A stretch of 35,572 bases of DNA from Bradyrhizobium sp. (GCF_016213215.1 NZ_JACRAW010000103.1:1-35572), one strand, 5' to 3'. Positions 16,593 through 26,472 are shown, numbered from the stretch's first letter. Numbers and translations are program-made. Notes: generated by a model from the letters alone, not told the origin.

Positions 16593-17069
16593 TCAAGACT
16601 TCAAGCCCAGCGCCTTTCTTGAGAGATTCTCATTCTCCAGTTTGATGTCTTTACCTGGGTCGTTCGCCGCCTCAGCCTCCGCAAACCACGGCTCTCCGTC
16701 TTCCACGACAAACCTGACCAAGTCATCCATGCAGCGTTCGTAGGTGCTACCAGTTTCTGCGTTGAAACGAAGGTGATACCGTTTGTTCATGAATTCAGAG
16801 TCGTCCGAAGATGGACCATTTAATGCAAGTGAGTTGCTAGATTCGTTGTAGGTTCCACAATGCACTCTCAAGACAATCGAATAGTTTATGGGCCTTCCAT
16901 AGGAGATTCCGTTCAGATGAATATGAACGAAATCCGCTGATTTTGATTTGGCCCGTACCCAAAGCCACCTTTTGGTTCGGCTGAAGCCATATTTCTCGAT
17001 GCGCTGAGTGAATTCCCTTGTCGTCTTATCAAGACCAGCCTTCACAACGGATTTTGAGATTTCCCTCAT
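16593..17069 (-). CDS. Hypothetical protein, AT-richer than neighbours
   Basis: From ATG 17069 (AAGGGG four bases further upstream; a GTG at 17072 is too close to it) the protein has 158 residues. It is soluble, with no signal or membrane segment. The N-terminal part (TREFTQRIEKYGFSRTKRWLWVRAKSKSADFVHIHLNG) recalls DUF4304-like proteins, but the match is weak and I do not assign a family. The gene is visibly poorer in GC than both flanks, which suggests recent transfer. It points away from the FecR gene across a 318-base gap. Confidence 0.6.
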   Translation of the reverse strand: MREISKSVVKAGLDKTTREFTQRIEKYGFSRTKRWLWVRAKSKSADFVHIHLNGISYGRPINYSIVLRVHCGTYNESSNSLALNGPSSDDSEFMNKRYHLRFNAETGSTYERCMDDLVRFVVEDGEPWFAEAEAANDPGKDIKLENENLSRKALGLKS

Positions 17070-17387
17070 CACGCCCCTTTGTGCAGCTACCTGCTGTGCA
17101 GCTACCTTCGTGCGACTTTGCGGCCAGAAGCAGCGCGCGGCTCGGTTGAGCTCTCGCGAAACCCATCACCCTCGGTCTTGCACGGCAATGACCGAGATGT
17201 CGCAGCTTTGTCTCCATTGAATCACGCTTCCCGACACTACCGGAGCGAGGATGTCGCAATGCGTTCGGACCGATCGCTTCGGCGTTCTTCGGTGGCAGAG
17301 CTCAGCCCCTCCTGCGAGCTCTACTCATCGTCGACATTATACCCTAGAGTGGCATACTTGGATCTTTGCCCGATCAGGAGGATTATC
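17070..17387. other. Intergenic region with a short direct repeat
   Basis: The gap between the hypothetical gene and fecR-like gene holds TGTGCAGCTACCT twice (17080-17092 and 17095-17107), 15 bases apart and just upstream of the hypothetical gene. The frame open across this region is not coding: the real FecR start is set by the ribosome site at 17376. No other feature seen. Confidence 0.5.
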
Positions 17388-17918
17388 GTGAAAACGATGA
17401 ATTTGTCCGGATATTTGCTGCTCTTGTACGTTCTCTCCTGGAGCGGGTTCGCGGCCGCACAGCAGCCGGCCAGCCTGAAGTGCACATCGGCGGTGCCGGC
17501 GATGGTCGCGCAAACGGTGCAGTGCGAGGGCGGCATCACCATCGTGGCCGAGAACGGCGCCCAGTACACGCTGAGCGACAACAACCGTGACGGTCGCGTC
17601 GACGCGGTCGAACTGAGCAGCAAGGCGCTGCTCGTCGAAGCGACGAGGAGGTCGGGAGGCAAGCGATTCCAGGTCAACACGCCTCAGGCCATCGCCGCCG
17701 TGCGCGGCACGCGGTGGGCCGTGGATGTGGCAGAGGGCAAGACGTCCGTCTTCGTGGTCAATGGCAGCGTCCGCGTCGGAGGTCGTGCCCGCGATGGCCG
17801 CGGCCGGGTTGTGCTTGGGCCCGGCGAAGGGGTGGATGTGGAGGCAACGGCTCCCCTCCTGGTGAAACGCTGGGGCCAAGCTCGCGTCTCTGCGCTGATG
17901 GCCAGACTGGGACAATGA
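17388..17918 (+). CDS. FecR-domain periplasmic protein paired with CHASE2 cyclase
   Basis: The start is GTG 17388, fixed by a perfect AGGAGG at 17376-17381 six bases upstream. The 176-residue product starts with a signal peptide (hydrophobic LSGYLLLLYVLSWSGFAAAQQ), so the rest is periplasmic. The FecR domain lies in the second half, with the typical NTPQAIAAVRGTRWAVDVAEGKTSVFVVNGSVRV. A DNNRDGRVD segment before it looks like a calcium-binding loop. It stops 7 bases before the CHASE2-cyclase gene; this pairing recurs in Bradyrhizobium relatives and suggests the FecR protein senses or binds something that is passed to the periplasmic CHASE2 domain. Confidence 0.85.
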   Translation: MKTMNLSGYLLLLYVLSWSGFAAAQQPASLKCTSAVPAMVAQTVQCEGGITIVAENGAQYTLSDNNRDGRVDAVELSSKALLVEATRRSGGKRFQVNTPQAIAAVRGTRWAVDVAEGKTSVFVVNGSVRVGGRARDGRGRVVLGPGEGVDVEATAPLLVKRWGQARVSALMARLGQ

Positions 17919-17925
17919 GCCCTTG

Positions 17926-19809
17926 ATGAGCAGGCGGCTGCAAAGTCTCCTCGCCGTTTTACTCGCCGGTCTCTGGGGGGCTTCCATCTATTTTGGCCAC
18001 GCATACGGTTATCTGGCGTTCCTTGATCAATTCGAAGCCAATCTCGCCGATCTCCGCACGACGGTGCGCGGCGTCAAGGCGCCGCCGGATTCACTCACCA
18101 TCGTCGAGATCGATGATGCGCTCGCAAGGCAGGTGGGCAGCTATCCGCTGCCCCGGCGCGAACTGGCCCGCCTCGTCCGCGCGGTTGCCAAGCTCAAGCC
18201 GAGCGTGATCGCAGTGGATATCCTGCTGCTCGACAAGGGCTCCGACGAGGGGGACGAGGCTCTGGCCGCTGCGTTGGATGCAAGCCCCGCCGTCATCGCC
18301 GCGGCAGCCGTCTTCTCCGAGTCCCGTCAATCGGTCGACGTCAAGAGGAGCGACGATCCGCTCGCCCACTTGCCGATCGCCGAGCGCTTCCTGTTGCCGC
18401 AGCAAAGGTTCTCCGATCACGCGCAGATCGGCATCGTCAACCTGAACACGGATCGCACCGGCACGCCTCGATCCGTCCCGCTGCTGTTCCGAACCAGCGG
18501 CAGCGTCGAGCTGTCTTTCCCGCTTCGTGTAGCGGCGGTTGCAACCGGGCATCGCCCCACCATCGAGCCGGGCCGGCTTACGCTGGGTGGATTCTCCCTC
18601 CTTACCGACAGCGACTATGCGATCCCGATCGCCTTCCATGGCCCGCGGCGAACAATCCGGACGATTGCCGCCGGCGCGCTGCTTGACGGAACGGCGGATC
18701 CGCGGGCCATCGCAAACAGGATCGTGGTCCTCGGTGCGACCGTGACCGGCGGCGGCGATTTCTTTTCCACCCCCTTCGAACCGGTCATGCCCGGCCTCGA
18801 GGTCGTTTCAACGGCGATTGCGCATCTTGTATCAGGCGACGTCGCGCTCCGCGGTCGGCCGGTGCGGATCATCGACGGCGTGCTCACGGTTGTGTTGCCG
18901 ATGATGCTTGCCGGCATGCTGGCGTGGCGCCGGAGCCTCGCCGGTCTTCTCGCGGCTGCGGTGATCGTCCTGGCTTGGGTGGTTGCGACCTCTGTCGCAT
19001 TCTCGTCCGGAATCTGGCTGAACGCGGCGCTGCCGATCGCGGCCATGGCGCCGCCGACCATTTTGTTCGGTGCCTTTCAGCTCTGGTCGGGTCGGCGGCA
19101 GGCCCAGTATTTCGCCAAGAGAAGCCGTTTGCTCGAAAGTTTTCAGGCGCCGAATATCCAGCAATCGCTGATCCGCAATCCCGACTTTCTGGCCGAGCCC
19201 GTTCACCAGGACGCCGCGATCATCTTCATCGATCTGTCGGGATTCACCTCTCTCAGCGAAGGCTCTGGCGGCGCGGAGATCCGGGCGCTGCTCAAGGAGT
19301 TCCACGCGCTGATCGATCAGGAAGTCGCATCGTGCCGGGGCACCATCATGACTTTCCTGGGCGACGGCGCCATGATCCTGTTCGGCTTGCCCGAACCTGA
19401 CTCGGATGACCCCGTCAGGGCCACCGATTGTGCGGCCAAGCTTTGCGCTGCGACCGAGCGATGGCTCGCTTCGCTGCCCGAGGCGATCGCGTCCAACCTC
19501 GGATTCAAGGTCGGCGCGCAATTCGGGCCGGTCGTCGCCTCCCGGCTTGGCGGCAAGAGCTATCACCACATCACGGCCACCGGCGACACGGTGAACGTGT
19601 CGAGCCGCCTGATGGAGGTTGCGGCCGGCCGCGGCTACCAGCTCGCCGTCGGAGAAGAATTGCTCCAGGCAGCGGGACCCGATTGTGCCCTGCTCAAGAC
19701 AGGCTCGCTCTCCGGACCTCATGAATGCCCAATTCGCGGTCGCACGGCCCCGATCACGGCCTGGCTTTGGACATGCCGATCCGTGACGCCAAAGCCGCCG
19801 GCCGAGTAG
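17926..19809 (+). CDS. CHASE2-domain adenylate/guanylate cyclase
   Basis: This 627-residue membrane receptor has an N-terminal anchor helix, a periplasmic CHASE2 domain (about 30-310, with the family phrases LTIVEIDDALARQVG and ANRIVVLGATVTG), then three closely spaced membrane helices (about 305-385) and a cytosolic class III cyclase domain (about 430-600). Catalytic residues are present: metal-binding D436 (FIDLSGF) and D480 (FLGDGAM), and the transition-state pair N557 and R561 (GDTVNVSSRL). So it should be an active cyclase making cAMP or cGMP from an outside signal. ATG 17926 is preferred over the adjoining TTG. It forms a two-gene unit with the FecR gene. Confidence 0.9.
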   Translation: MSRRLQSLLAVLLAGLWGASIYFGHAYGYLAFLDQFEANLADLRTTVRGVKAPPDSLTIVEIDDALARQVGSYPLPRRELARLVRAVAKLKPSVIAVDILLLDKGSDEGDEALAAALDASPAVIAAAAVFSESRQSVDVKRSDDPLAHLPIAERFLLPQQRFSDHAQIGIVNLNTDRTGTPRSVPLLFRTSGSVELSFPLRVAAVATGHRPTIEPGRLTLGGFSLLTDSDYAIPIAFHGPRRTIRTIAAGALLDGTADPRAIANRIVVLGATVTGGGDFFSTPFEPVMPGLEVVSTAIAHLVSGDVALRGRPVRIIDGVLTVVLPMMLAGMLAWRRSLAGLLAAAVIVLAWVVATSVAFSSGIWLNAALPIAAMAPPTILFGAFQLWSGRRQAQYFAKRSRLLESFQAPNIQQSLIRNPDFLAEPVHQDAAIIFIDLSGFTSLSEGSGGAEIRALLKEFHALIDQEVASCRGTIMTFLGDGAMILFGLPEPDSDDPVRATDCAAKLCAATERWLASLPEAIASNLGFKVGAQFGPVVASRLGGKSYHHITATGDTVNVSSRLMEVAAGRGYQLAVGEELLQAAGPDCALLKTGSLSGPHECPIRGRTAPITAWLWTCRSVTPKPPAE

Positions 19810-20182
19810 CGGTTCGTGCGACGAGTCGTGTTGCGGCACTTCGGTAATCTCAGAAGCAACCAGAAATCTCTGGGCTGGCGCGCCATTCAGAGTAGAATTA
19901 CGAAACTCATATTTCATTGAAATTCCTTGTGATTTCGCCAGCCAGCTGATGGTTCACGGTGGTCGGTCTAAGTCCTTGACGGCGCTCGAGGGCGAGCTGA
20001 AACCACAAGCCGGAGATGTATTTCACGAGATTAGATGGCATGATCATCAAGAGCTGCGATCGCTCCGAGACCTGAGGATTTCGCGTTGATCCCGGCCAAG
20101 GCGACGCGCTCAAAGAGATGCACTCCAGAATCAAGCGGACGACCGCGACCGCGGTCACACGGCGAGAGAAATGGAGGACGTT
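19810..20182. other. Intergenic region before glutamate dehydrogenase
   Basis: This 373-base gap should hold the promoter of the glutamate dehydrogenase gene. I see no gene, no intrinsic terminator for the cyclase gene, and no recognisable regulator site. The minus-strand frame reaching in from 19907-20644 is the shadow of the dehydrogenase. Confidence 0.45.
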
Positions 20183-23100
20183 ATGGCGTCGCGGCGTGAC
20201 GACAAGGCCCGGGCGACCCTGATCCACGAAGCCGCGGGTAGCGTGCAGCCGGACAAGGTGCCCCGATCCTTTGCCGAGCATCTGTTCGGCCATGCAAATC
20301 TCGAGGACCTCGCCAACTACGATGCCGCCTCCCTGGCCTTCCTGGCGGAACAGGCCTGGCAGCATGTGAAGCAACGTACGGCGGGCCGCGCCGAAATCCG
20401 CGTCACCAATCCGATGATGCCGGACGGGCGCGAGATTTCCGTGCTCGAAGTTCTCAACGACGACATGCCCTTCCTGTTCGATTCCACCATGGCGGAGCTC
20501 GCCCAGCAGGGCGTCGAGGTCACGCTGGTCGTCCACCCGCTCATCGCCGTGGAGCGCGACGAACAAGGCAAGCTGCTGCGTTTCTACGGCGAGACGCTCC
20601 CCGAGGGGGTAAAGGGCGAGCGCGAAAGCCTGATTCATCTCCACATCGCGCGTCTCGACGCCGATGCCGACCGCCAGAAGCTGATCGACGGCCTCTCCAC
20701 GACGCTGAACGACGTGCGCGCCTGCGTCACCGACTGGCGAGCCATGCGCGCCCGCGTCGAGCAGGCGATCAAGACCTTCTCATCCAATCCACCGCCGCTA
20801 CCGATAGACGAGGTCGCCGAAGCCAACCAGTTCCTGCAATGGCTGTGCGCCGACAATTTCACTTTTCTGGGCGTGCGCGAATATCGCTTCTCGCCGGACA
20901 GCGATGCGTCGGATGAAATCAGCACCGGCGAAGGCCTCGGCATCCTGCGCGATCCCGACGTGAAGATCCTGCGCCGCGGCACCGAAATGGTGGTGATGAC
21001 ATCGGAAATTCGCGAATTCATGCGCGAGCCTACCCTCCTGATCGTCATCAAGGCCAATGTCACCAGCCGCGTTCACCGCCGCGTCCACATGGATTATGTC
21101 GGCATCAAACTCTATGCGCCCGATGGGCGGCTCGAGGGCGAATTGCGCCTGGTCGGCCTGTTCACCTCGGGCGCCTATACTCGCTCGGTGCGGCAAATCC
21201 CTTACGTCCGCCACAAGGTGGCGCAAGTGCTCCAGCGCGCCGGCTTCGACCCAAACAGCCATTCCGGCAAAGCACTCCTGCATATCCTCGAGGAATATCC
21301 GCGCGACGAGCTCGTCCAGGTCGACGCCGAGACGCTCTATAATTTCGTCATGGAAATCCTGATGCTTTCCGAGCGCCCCCGCGTACGGGCGCTGGCACGA
21401 ATTGACAAGTTCGATCGCTTCGTCTCCATCCTCGTGTTCATTCCGCGCGAGAAATATGACGCCGACGTGGGCACGCGTGTCGGTGCCTTCCTGGCGCAGG
21501 AATACAAGGGGACCTCGGCAGCGTCCTACCTGTCCTTCCCCGAAGGGCCGCTTGCCCGCCTCCACTACATCATCGCGCGTTTTGCCGGTAAGACGCCTGT
21601 CGTCGAGCGTGCCACGCTTGAGGCCGGGATCAGCGCCATCGCCGCAACCTGGGGCGACAAGCTGAAAGCCGCGCTCGCGACAGTCACTGATGGCACGCGC
21701 GCCCGCCTGCTCGCCAATCGTTATGCCCAAGCCTTTACTGGCGGCTATACCGAGGTCTTCGACACCTCGCGGGCTATCGCTGATATCGCCACTATCGAAA
21801 CACTCACCGCCACTCGTTCCGTGGCGCTTTCGGTCTACCGCGTCGACGGCGACGATCCGACGCGTTTCGGCCTCAAGGTCTTTTCGCGCGGCACGCCCCT
21901 GTCGCTCTCCTATCGCGTCCCGGTGATCGAAAATCACGGCTTGCGCGTCGTCAACGAGCGCACCTATCAGATCACGCCCAGCGCCACACCCGCATCCGCG
22001 CCGGTTTGGCTGCATGACATGACGATCGAGGCCAATGACGGCAAGCCGATCGATATCACTGCGGAATTCGCCGGTCGCCTGGAAGCCTCGATCATGGCGG
22101 TGGTGGGCGATCGCGCCGAATCCGACGGATACAACGCGCTGATCCTGCGGACGGGCCTGAGCTGGCGCGAAGTATCGGCCATCCGCGCCCTCTCCCGCTA
22201 CCTGCACCAGATCCGCGCGCCGTTCAGCCAGGACTACATGTGGGCGACTCTCCGCAAGAACACCGCGGTCACCAACAGCATCGTCGCTCTGTTCCAGGCT
22301 CGCTTCGACCCGCGCCTCACCGCCACCGATGCCGAGCGCTCGGCACGCGAGACGGCCATCCTTGGCGAGATCGAGGAGCAGCTCAAATCCGTCGCCTCGC
22401 TCGACGAAGACCGCATCCTGCGCCGTTTCACCAATCTGTTGCAGGCCGCCGTCCGCACCAATTTGTGGCAGGTCGGCGAGGACGGCCAACCGCGTCCGGT
22501 GATTTCCTTCAAGTTCGACGCACGCAGGATCGAGGACCTGCCGGATCCGCGACCGCTCTACGAGATCTTCGTCTATTCGCCGCGCCTCGAAGGCATTCAT
22601 CTGCGCTTCGGCAAGGTCGCGCGCGGCGGGTTGCGCTGGTCGGACCGGCCGCAGGATTTCCGCACCGAGATCCTCGGCCTGGTCAAGGCCCAGCAGGTCA
22701 AGAACGCCGTGATCGTGCCGGTCGGCGCCAAAGGCGGCTTCGTGCCCAAACGCCTGCCGCCGCCCACCAATCGCGACGCCTTCATGGCCGAAGGCACCGA
22801 GGCCTATCGCATCTTCGTTCGCTCCATGCTCGAGCTTACCGACAATCTCGACGACGACACCGTCGTGCCGCCCGACTCCACCGTGCGGCATGACGGCGAC
22901 GACCCCTACCTCGTCGTCGCCGCCGACAAGGGCACTGCCACCTTCTCCGACATCGCCAACGCGATCTCGGCCGAGAAGCACCATTGGCTCGGCGATGCCT
23001 TCGCCTCCGGCGGCAGCCAGGGCTATGACCACAAGAAGATGGGGATCACGGCGCGCGGCGCCTGGGAGGCGGTGAAGCGCCACTTCCGCGAGCTCGGCAC

Positions 23101-25009
23101 CGACATTCAGACCATGCCCTTCACCGTCGCCGGCGTGGGCGACATGTCGGGCGATGTCTTCGGCAACGGCATGCTGCTCTCGCCGGCGACGAAGCTAGTC
23201 GCTGCTTTCGATCACCGCGACATCTTCATCGACCCCTCGCCCGATCCGGCGATCAGCCACGCCGAACGTCTGCGCATGTTCAGCCTGCCGCGGTCGAGCT
23301 GGCAGGACTACGACAAGTCGCTGATCTCGCAAGGCGGCGGCGTGTTCTCGCGCTCGCTCAAGGCCATTCCGCTCGGCCCGGAAGTGCGCGCCCTTCTTGA
23401 TCTCGACAAGCCGCAAGCCACGCCTTTCGAGGTGATGACGGCGATCCTCAAGGCGCGCGTGGACCTTCTGTGGTTTGGCGGCATCGGTACCTATATCCGC
23501 GCTTCGACGGAAAGCGACGATCAGGTCGGCGATCGCGCCAACGATCCGATCCGGATCACGGGTGCCGATGTCCGCGCCCGGGTGATTGGCGAGGGGGCCA
23601 ATCTCGGCGTCACCCAGCGCGGCCGCATCGAAGCCGCGCAGAAGAGCGTCAGGCTCAACACCGACGCGATCGACAATTCGGCCGGCGTGAACACCTCCGA
23701 CGTCGAGGTCAATATCAAGATCGCGCTGGCGCGCCCCGAGCGCGAGGGACGCCTCAGCGCCGCTTACCGCAACAGCCTGCTGGCCGCGATGACCGACGAG
23801 GTCGGCAACCTGGTGCTCCGCAACAATTATCTGCAGACGCTGGCGCTTTCGCTGGCCGAACGCAGGGGTCTGGCAGAGACCGGCTTCCTCACCCGCTTCA
23901 TGCAGTCGCTCGAGCAGCGCGGCCTTCTCAGCCGCACCGTCGAATTCTTGCCCGACGACGCGGCGATCGCCGAACGCACGAGGCGCGGCCAGTTCCTGAC
24001 GCGGCCCGAACTTGCCGTGTTGCTCGCTTACGCCAAGCTGATACTTTACGCCGATCTGCTCGTCACCAGCGTGCCCGACGATCCATATCTCGCCCGCGAA
24101 TTGTCCCAGTACTTCCCGCGCGAGGTTCAGGACAAGTTCCCCGCTGCAGTGGAACACCATCGCCTTCGGCGGGAGATTATCGCAACCAATCTCGCCAATG
24201 CCGTCATCAATCGCGGCGGCCCGGCTTGTGTCGTGCGCCTGATGGACGAAACGGATGCCGACGTGTCGACCATTGTCATGGCGTTCGTGGCTGTGGATGA
24301 ATGCTACGGTCTGAAGCGGCTGAATGACGCGATCGACGGACTCGACTCCCGCATCGACGGGCAATTGCAGCTTATCCTCTACGCGGCGATTCAGGATCTC
24401 CTGCTCTCCCGCATGGTCTGGTATGTGCGCCATGTCGATTTCAAGACCGGTCTGGACTCCGTCATTGCGCGCTTCGGCCCGAGCATCTGCGAGATCGTCG
24501 CCGGACTGGACAAGACACTGCCCGAGGACTTGCAGGTCGGGCGCAGAAAACGACGGCAGGACCTGATCGATGCCGGCGTCCCGGCCGGCCTCGCAGGCGA
24601 GCTCGCTGATCTCGACGCCCTGGTCTCGGCACCGGATATCGTGACTGTCGCGGAGCGCACCGGCCGGACCATCGGCGACGCCGCCACGACCTTCTTCGCC
24701 GCCGAGGCTCATTTCCGCCTCGATCGCCTTATCGCCGCCACACGCAGCGTCCCGGCAAACGATAATTACGAACGTCTCGCCATCGATCGCGCCGTTGACC
24801 AGATCGCGGCCGTCGAAAGAAGCCTGGCTGCGGATATGCTGGCAACCGGCCAATGCGGTCAGCAGGCCGCCGCGAGCTGGCTCTCGGCTCATCCCGAAGC
24901 GACCCGCATCCGCCGCTCGGTCGAGGAGATTGCCGCCAGCGGCCTCACGCTCGCGAAGCTGACAGTGGCGGCCAACTTGCTGGGGGACATGGTGAAGGGC
25001 TCACGATAG
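20183..25009 (+). CDS. gdhB: NAD-specific glutamate dehydrogenase, 180-kDa class
   Basis: This 1608-residue enzyme oxidises glutamate to 2-oxoglutarate and ammonia with NAD; the very large size is usual for this class, known from Streptomyces, Pseudomonas and Caulobacter. The long N-terminal part (about 1-700) contains ACT-like regulatory modules. The catalytic core follows, with RGGLRWSDR at 814-822, the substrate lysine region VPVGAKGGF (K850), SGDVFGNGMLLS, and the dinucleotide-fold segment ending RVIGEGANLGVTQRGRIE. A C-terminal helical part of about 350 residues completes it. ATG 20183 is chosen because GGAGG (20173-20177) lies five bases upstream; the ATG at 20171 contains that site itself. 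Single gene, no obvious operon partner. Confidence 0.95.
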   Translation: MASRRDDKARATLIHEAAGSVQPDKVPRSFAEHLFGHANLEDLANYDAASLAFLAEQAWQHVKQRTAGRAEIRVTNPMMPDGREISVLEVLNDDMPFLFDSTMAELAQQGVEVTLVVHPLIAVERDEQGKLLRFYGETLPEGVKGERESLIHLHIARLDADADRQKLIDGLSTTLNDVRACVTDWRAMRARVEQAIKTFSSNPPPLPIDEVAEANQFLQWLCADNFTFLGVREYRFSPDSDASDEISTGEGLGILRDPDVKILRRGTEMVVMTSEIREFMREPTLLIVIKANVTSRVHRRVHMDYVGIKLYAPDGRLEGELRLVGLFTSGAYTRSVRQIPYVRHKVAQVLQRAGFDPNSHSGKALLHILEEYPRDELVQVDAETLYNFVMEILMLSERPRVRALARIDKFDRFVSILVFIPREKYDADVGTRVGAFLAQEYKGTSAASYLSFPEGPLARLHYIIARFAGKTPVVERATLEAGISAIAATWGDKLKAALATVTDGTRARLLANRYAQAFTGGYTEVFDTSRAIADIATIETLTATRSVALSVYRVDGDDPTRFGLKVFSRGTPLSLSYRVPVIENHGLRVVNERTYQITPSATPASAPVWLHDMTIEANDGKPIDITAEFAGRLEASIMAVVGDRAESDGYNALILRTGLSWREVSAIRALSRYLHQIRAPFSQDYMWATLRKNTAVTNSIVALFQARFDPRLTATDAERSARETAILGEIEEQLKSVASLDEDRILRRFTNLLQAAVRTNLWQVGEDGQPRPVISFKFDARRIEDLPDPRPLYEIFVYSPRLEGIHLRFGKVARGGLRWSDRPQDFRTEILGLVKAQQVKNAVIVPVGAKGGFVPKRLPPPTNRDAFMAEGTEAYRIFVRSMLELTDNLDDDTVVPPDSTVRHDGDDPYLVVAADKGTATFSDIANAISAEKHHWLGDAFASGGSQGYDHKKMGITARGAWEAVKRHFRELGTDIQTMPFTVAGVGDMSGDVFGNGMLLSPATKLVAAFDHRDIFIDPSPDPAISHAERLRMFSLPRSSWQDYDKSLISQGGGVFSRSLKAIPLGPEVRALLDLDKPQATPFEVMTAILKARVDLLWFGGIGTYIRASTESDDQVGDRANDPIRITGADVRARVIGEGANLGVTQRGRIEAAQKSVRLNTDAIDNSAGVNTSDVEVNIKIALARPEREGRLSAAYRNSLLAAMTDEVGNLVLRNNYLQTLALSLAERRGLAETGFLTRFMQSLEQRGLLSRTVEFLPDDAAIAERTRRGQFLTRPELAVLLAYAKLILYADLLVTSVPDDPYLARELSQYFPREVQDKFPAAVEHHRLRREIIATNLANAVINRGGPACVVRLMDETDADVSTIVMAFVAVDECYGLKRLNDAIDGLDSRIDGQLQLILYAAIQDLLLSRMVWYVRHVDFKTGLDSVIARFGPSICEIVAGLDKTLPEDLQVGRRKRRQDLIDAGVPAGLAGELADLDALVSAPDIVTVAERTGRTIGDAATTFFAAEAHFRLDRLIAATRSVPANDNYERLAIDRAVDQIAAVERSLAADMLATGQCGQQAAASWLSAHPEATRIRRSVEEIAASGLTLAKLTVAANLLGDMVKGSR

Positions 25010-25463
25010 GCGATTGGGGGAGGCGCGTAGCTGCCAGGACCACACGGTTTTGCCGACCAGCGAGACCTGGTTGAGGGTATCGCACCGTGCCTTTGCCGGC
25101 ATAGCTGCGGGTGACGTTGGAGAACTCGCCTTCGAAGGGGCGCGCTGCCAAAATATCGAAAACAACCCCATGCAAAGTAGCCGGCGACCGCCGCCATCCG
25201 AACACCAACTTGACGCGTCGGGCAAATCAGCGGCATTCCTTCACCATCCCGTAATCCTGTAAACGCCCGCCGCCCGGCAACAACGGGCGCGCCGGTTGCG
25301 ATTGCGGCTCAAAATCCTCACCCAAATTGAAATTGCAGCGCCTCGCCGCGGCGAACGATCGCCTGCGCGTGGACGAACCGTGGGCTTGCCGGAGGTTCAG
25401 CTCATGGCAACGGAAGTATGTGGCCGGCGACCGGGTTGGCAGCGGTCCTTGCCGTAGTCAGTT
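25010..25463. other. Decayed intergenic region after glutamate dehydrogenase
   Basis: No intact gene is present. On the minus strand around 25075-25165 a frame reads FEGEFSNVTRSYAGKGTVRY, close to the closing beta-strand of autotransporter barrels, but the frame runs on without the expected final aromatic and stop. The remaining sequence shows nothing. Confidence 0.4.
25075..25208 (-). pseudogene. Possible remnant of an autotransporter C-terminus
   Basis: The minus-strand translation ARPFEGEFSNVTRSYAGKGTVRY resembles the last strands of Hyphomicrobiales autotransporters, which I recall as GEF...YAGxGTLRYTW followed by stop. Here the reading continues PQPGLAG instead of ending. The upstream part of such a gene is not recognisable in the window. 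Very short match, so this remains tentative. Confidence 0.25.
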
Positions 25464-26451
25464 TCAGTCCTCTGGGGAACTAAGGGTAGGAATTTTCCAC
25501 CGAGCCTTCATCAGCCTTCCAAGTTCTGCTGCTTCGCCTACCGTAAGATTTGACAGCGCATCGGCCAGCTTTAGCAGATGACCTGCAACTTTCGGGGCTG
25601 GCGCGTTCAAGATGTTTGGCTCGCCCAACGGCCGCGCGGCCAATGCTGCGCGGGCTTCGTTCACAGTTTTGAACAGGTGGGGATTGGCGATGAACTGGAC
25701 CGCGGGCCCGAAGGCGCCCTCCTCGTAGGATTTTTCGTTTACAAATCCGATGAAGTGCAAGCGCTCGCGGGCTTCGGCGGCACCTCGTAGCGTCGTCCTG
25801 GGGCTGAAAACACCACTAACCAATTTTCCTTTGAAGTAGCGGCGATGAAATCCGTGCGGCACGTATTCCCCGCCCAGCCCCACATGCACGCGGGCCCACT
25901 CATCGCCGCCATTAAAAAGCGTCCGGACATCCACGAGAAGCACATGGATTGCTGCTTGAGGCGGAGGAAACTTGTGTGGTTTGCCGCCGCTTTCGAACTT
26001 TTGGCAGATGCGTTCGACGGCCTTGAGCGTTTCACCTTCTTCGGACTGGCGCGGGTCTTCTGCTGTTGTGGTGAGCGACCTATTGACCATCGTCGCTCCG
26101 TCGGCAAACTTCTCAGTCGTGGTCGCCGCCCGAACCGCATCGGTTTCCTCAAGGCGCATCATTTCAACGATGAAACTGGTGACCGTCGGATGTAAAGCCA
26201 AAATCTAGCGTGGATTTGCCTTCGCCAGGGACTTCGTACTGGGGCTGGATACCCGCCTTATGCAGACCGTGCCCAAAGCGCAGCTCGAAGAGCTTCGCCT
26301 TGTTCTTGCCTTTCAAGCCCCCGCTCGCATTGATGTCGTCCACCACCAGCTTGGCCCACGGCACTGCCTTGAGCTCATCCATCACCGTTTCCATGAAGTC
26401 TCCCTCACGGCCGGACAGGAAATCAAAGGAAAGCTCGTTGTGCTCTGCCAT
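25464..26451 (-). pseudogene. Nuclease-like hypothetical gene split by a one-base frameshift
   Basis: Two minus-strand frames abut: 26451 to 26164 (MAEHNELSFDFLSGREGDFMETV... to ...GKSTLDFGFTSDGHQFHR) and 26201 to 25464 (LALHPTVTSFIVEMMRLEETDAV...). Removing one T from the TTTT run (plus-strand AAAA 26200-26203) joins them as GKSTLDLALHPTVTSF, one protein of about 325 residues. The first part has ELRFGHGLHKAGIQPQYEVPGEGKSTLD, a Glu...Tyr-Glu...Asp spacing that recalls PD-(D/E)XK-like nuclease folds; this is only a resemblance. The rest is unknown. It may be a real pseudogene or a homopolymer sequencing error. It lies just outside the tRNA island. Confidence 0.6.
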
Positions 26452-26472
26452 TGTGCTATCTTAGCATGCAAT

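Noticed and set aside
20798..23083. Minus-strand open frame of 761 codons
   Set aside because: Shadow of the glutamate dehydrogenase gene, which has catalytic motifs on the plus strand; the same holds for 23195-24892 and 19907-20644.
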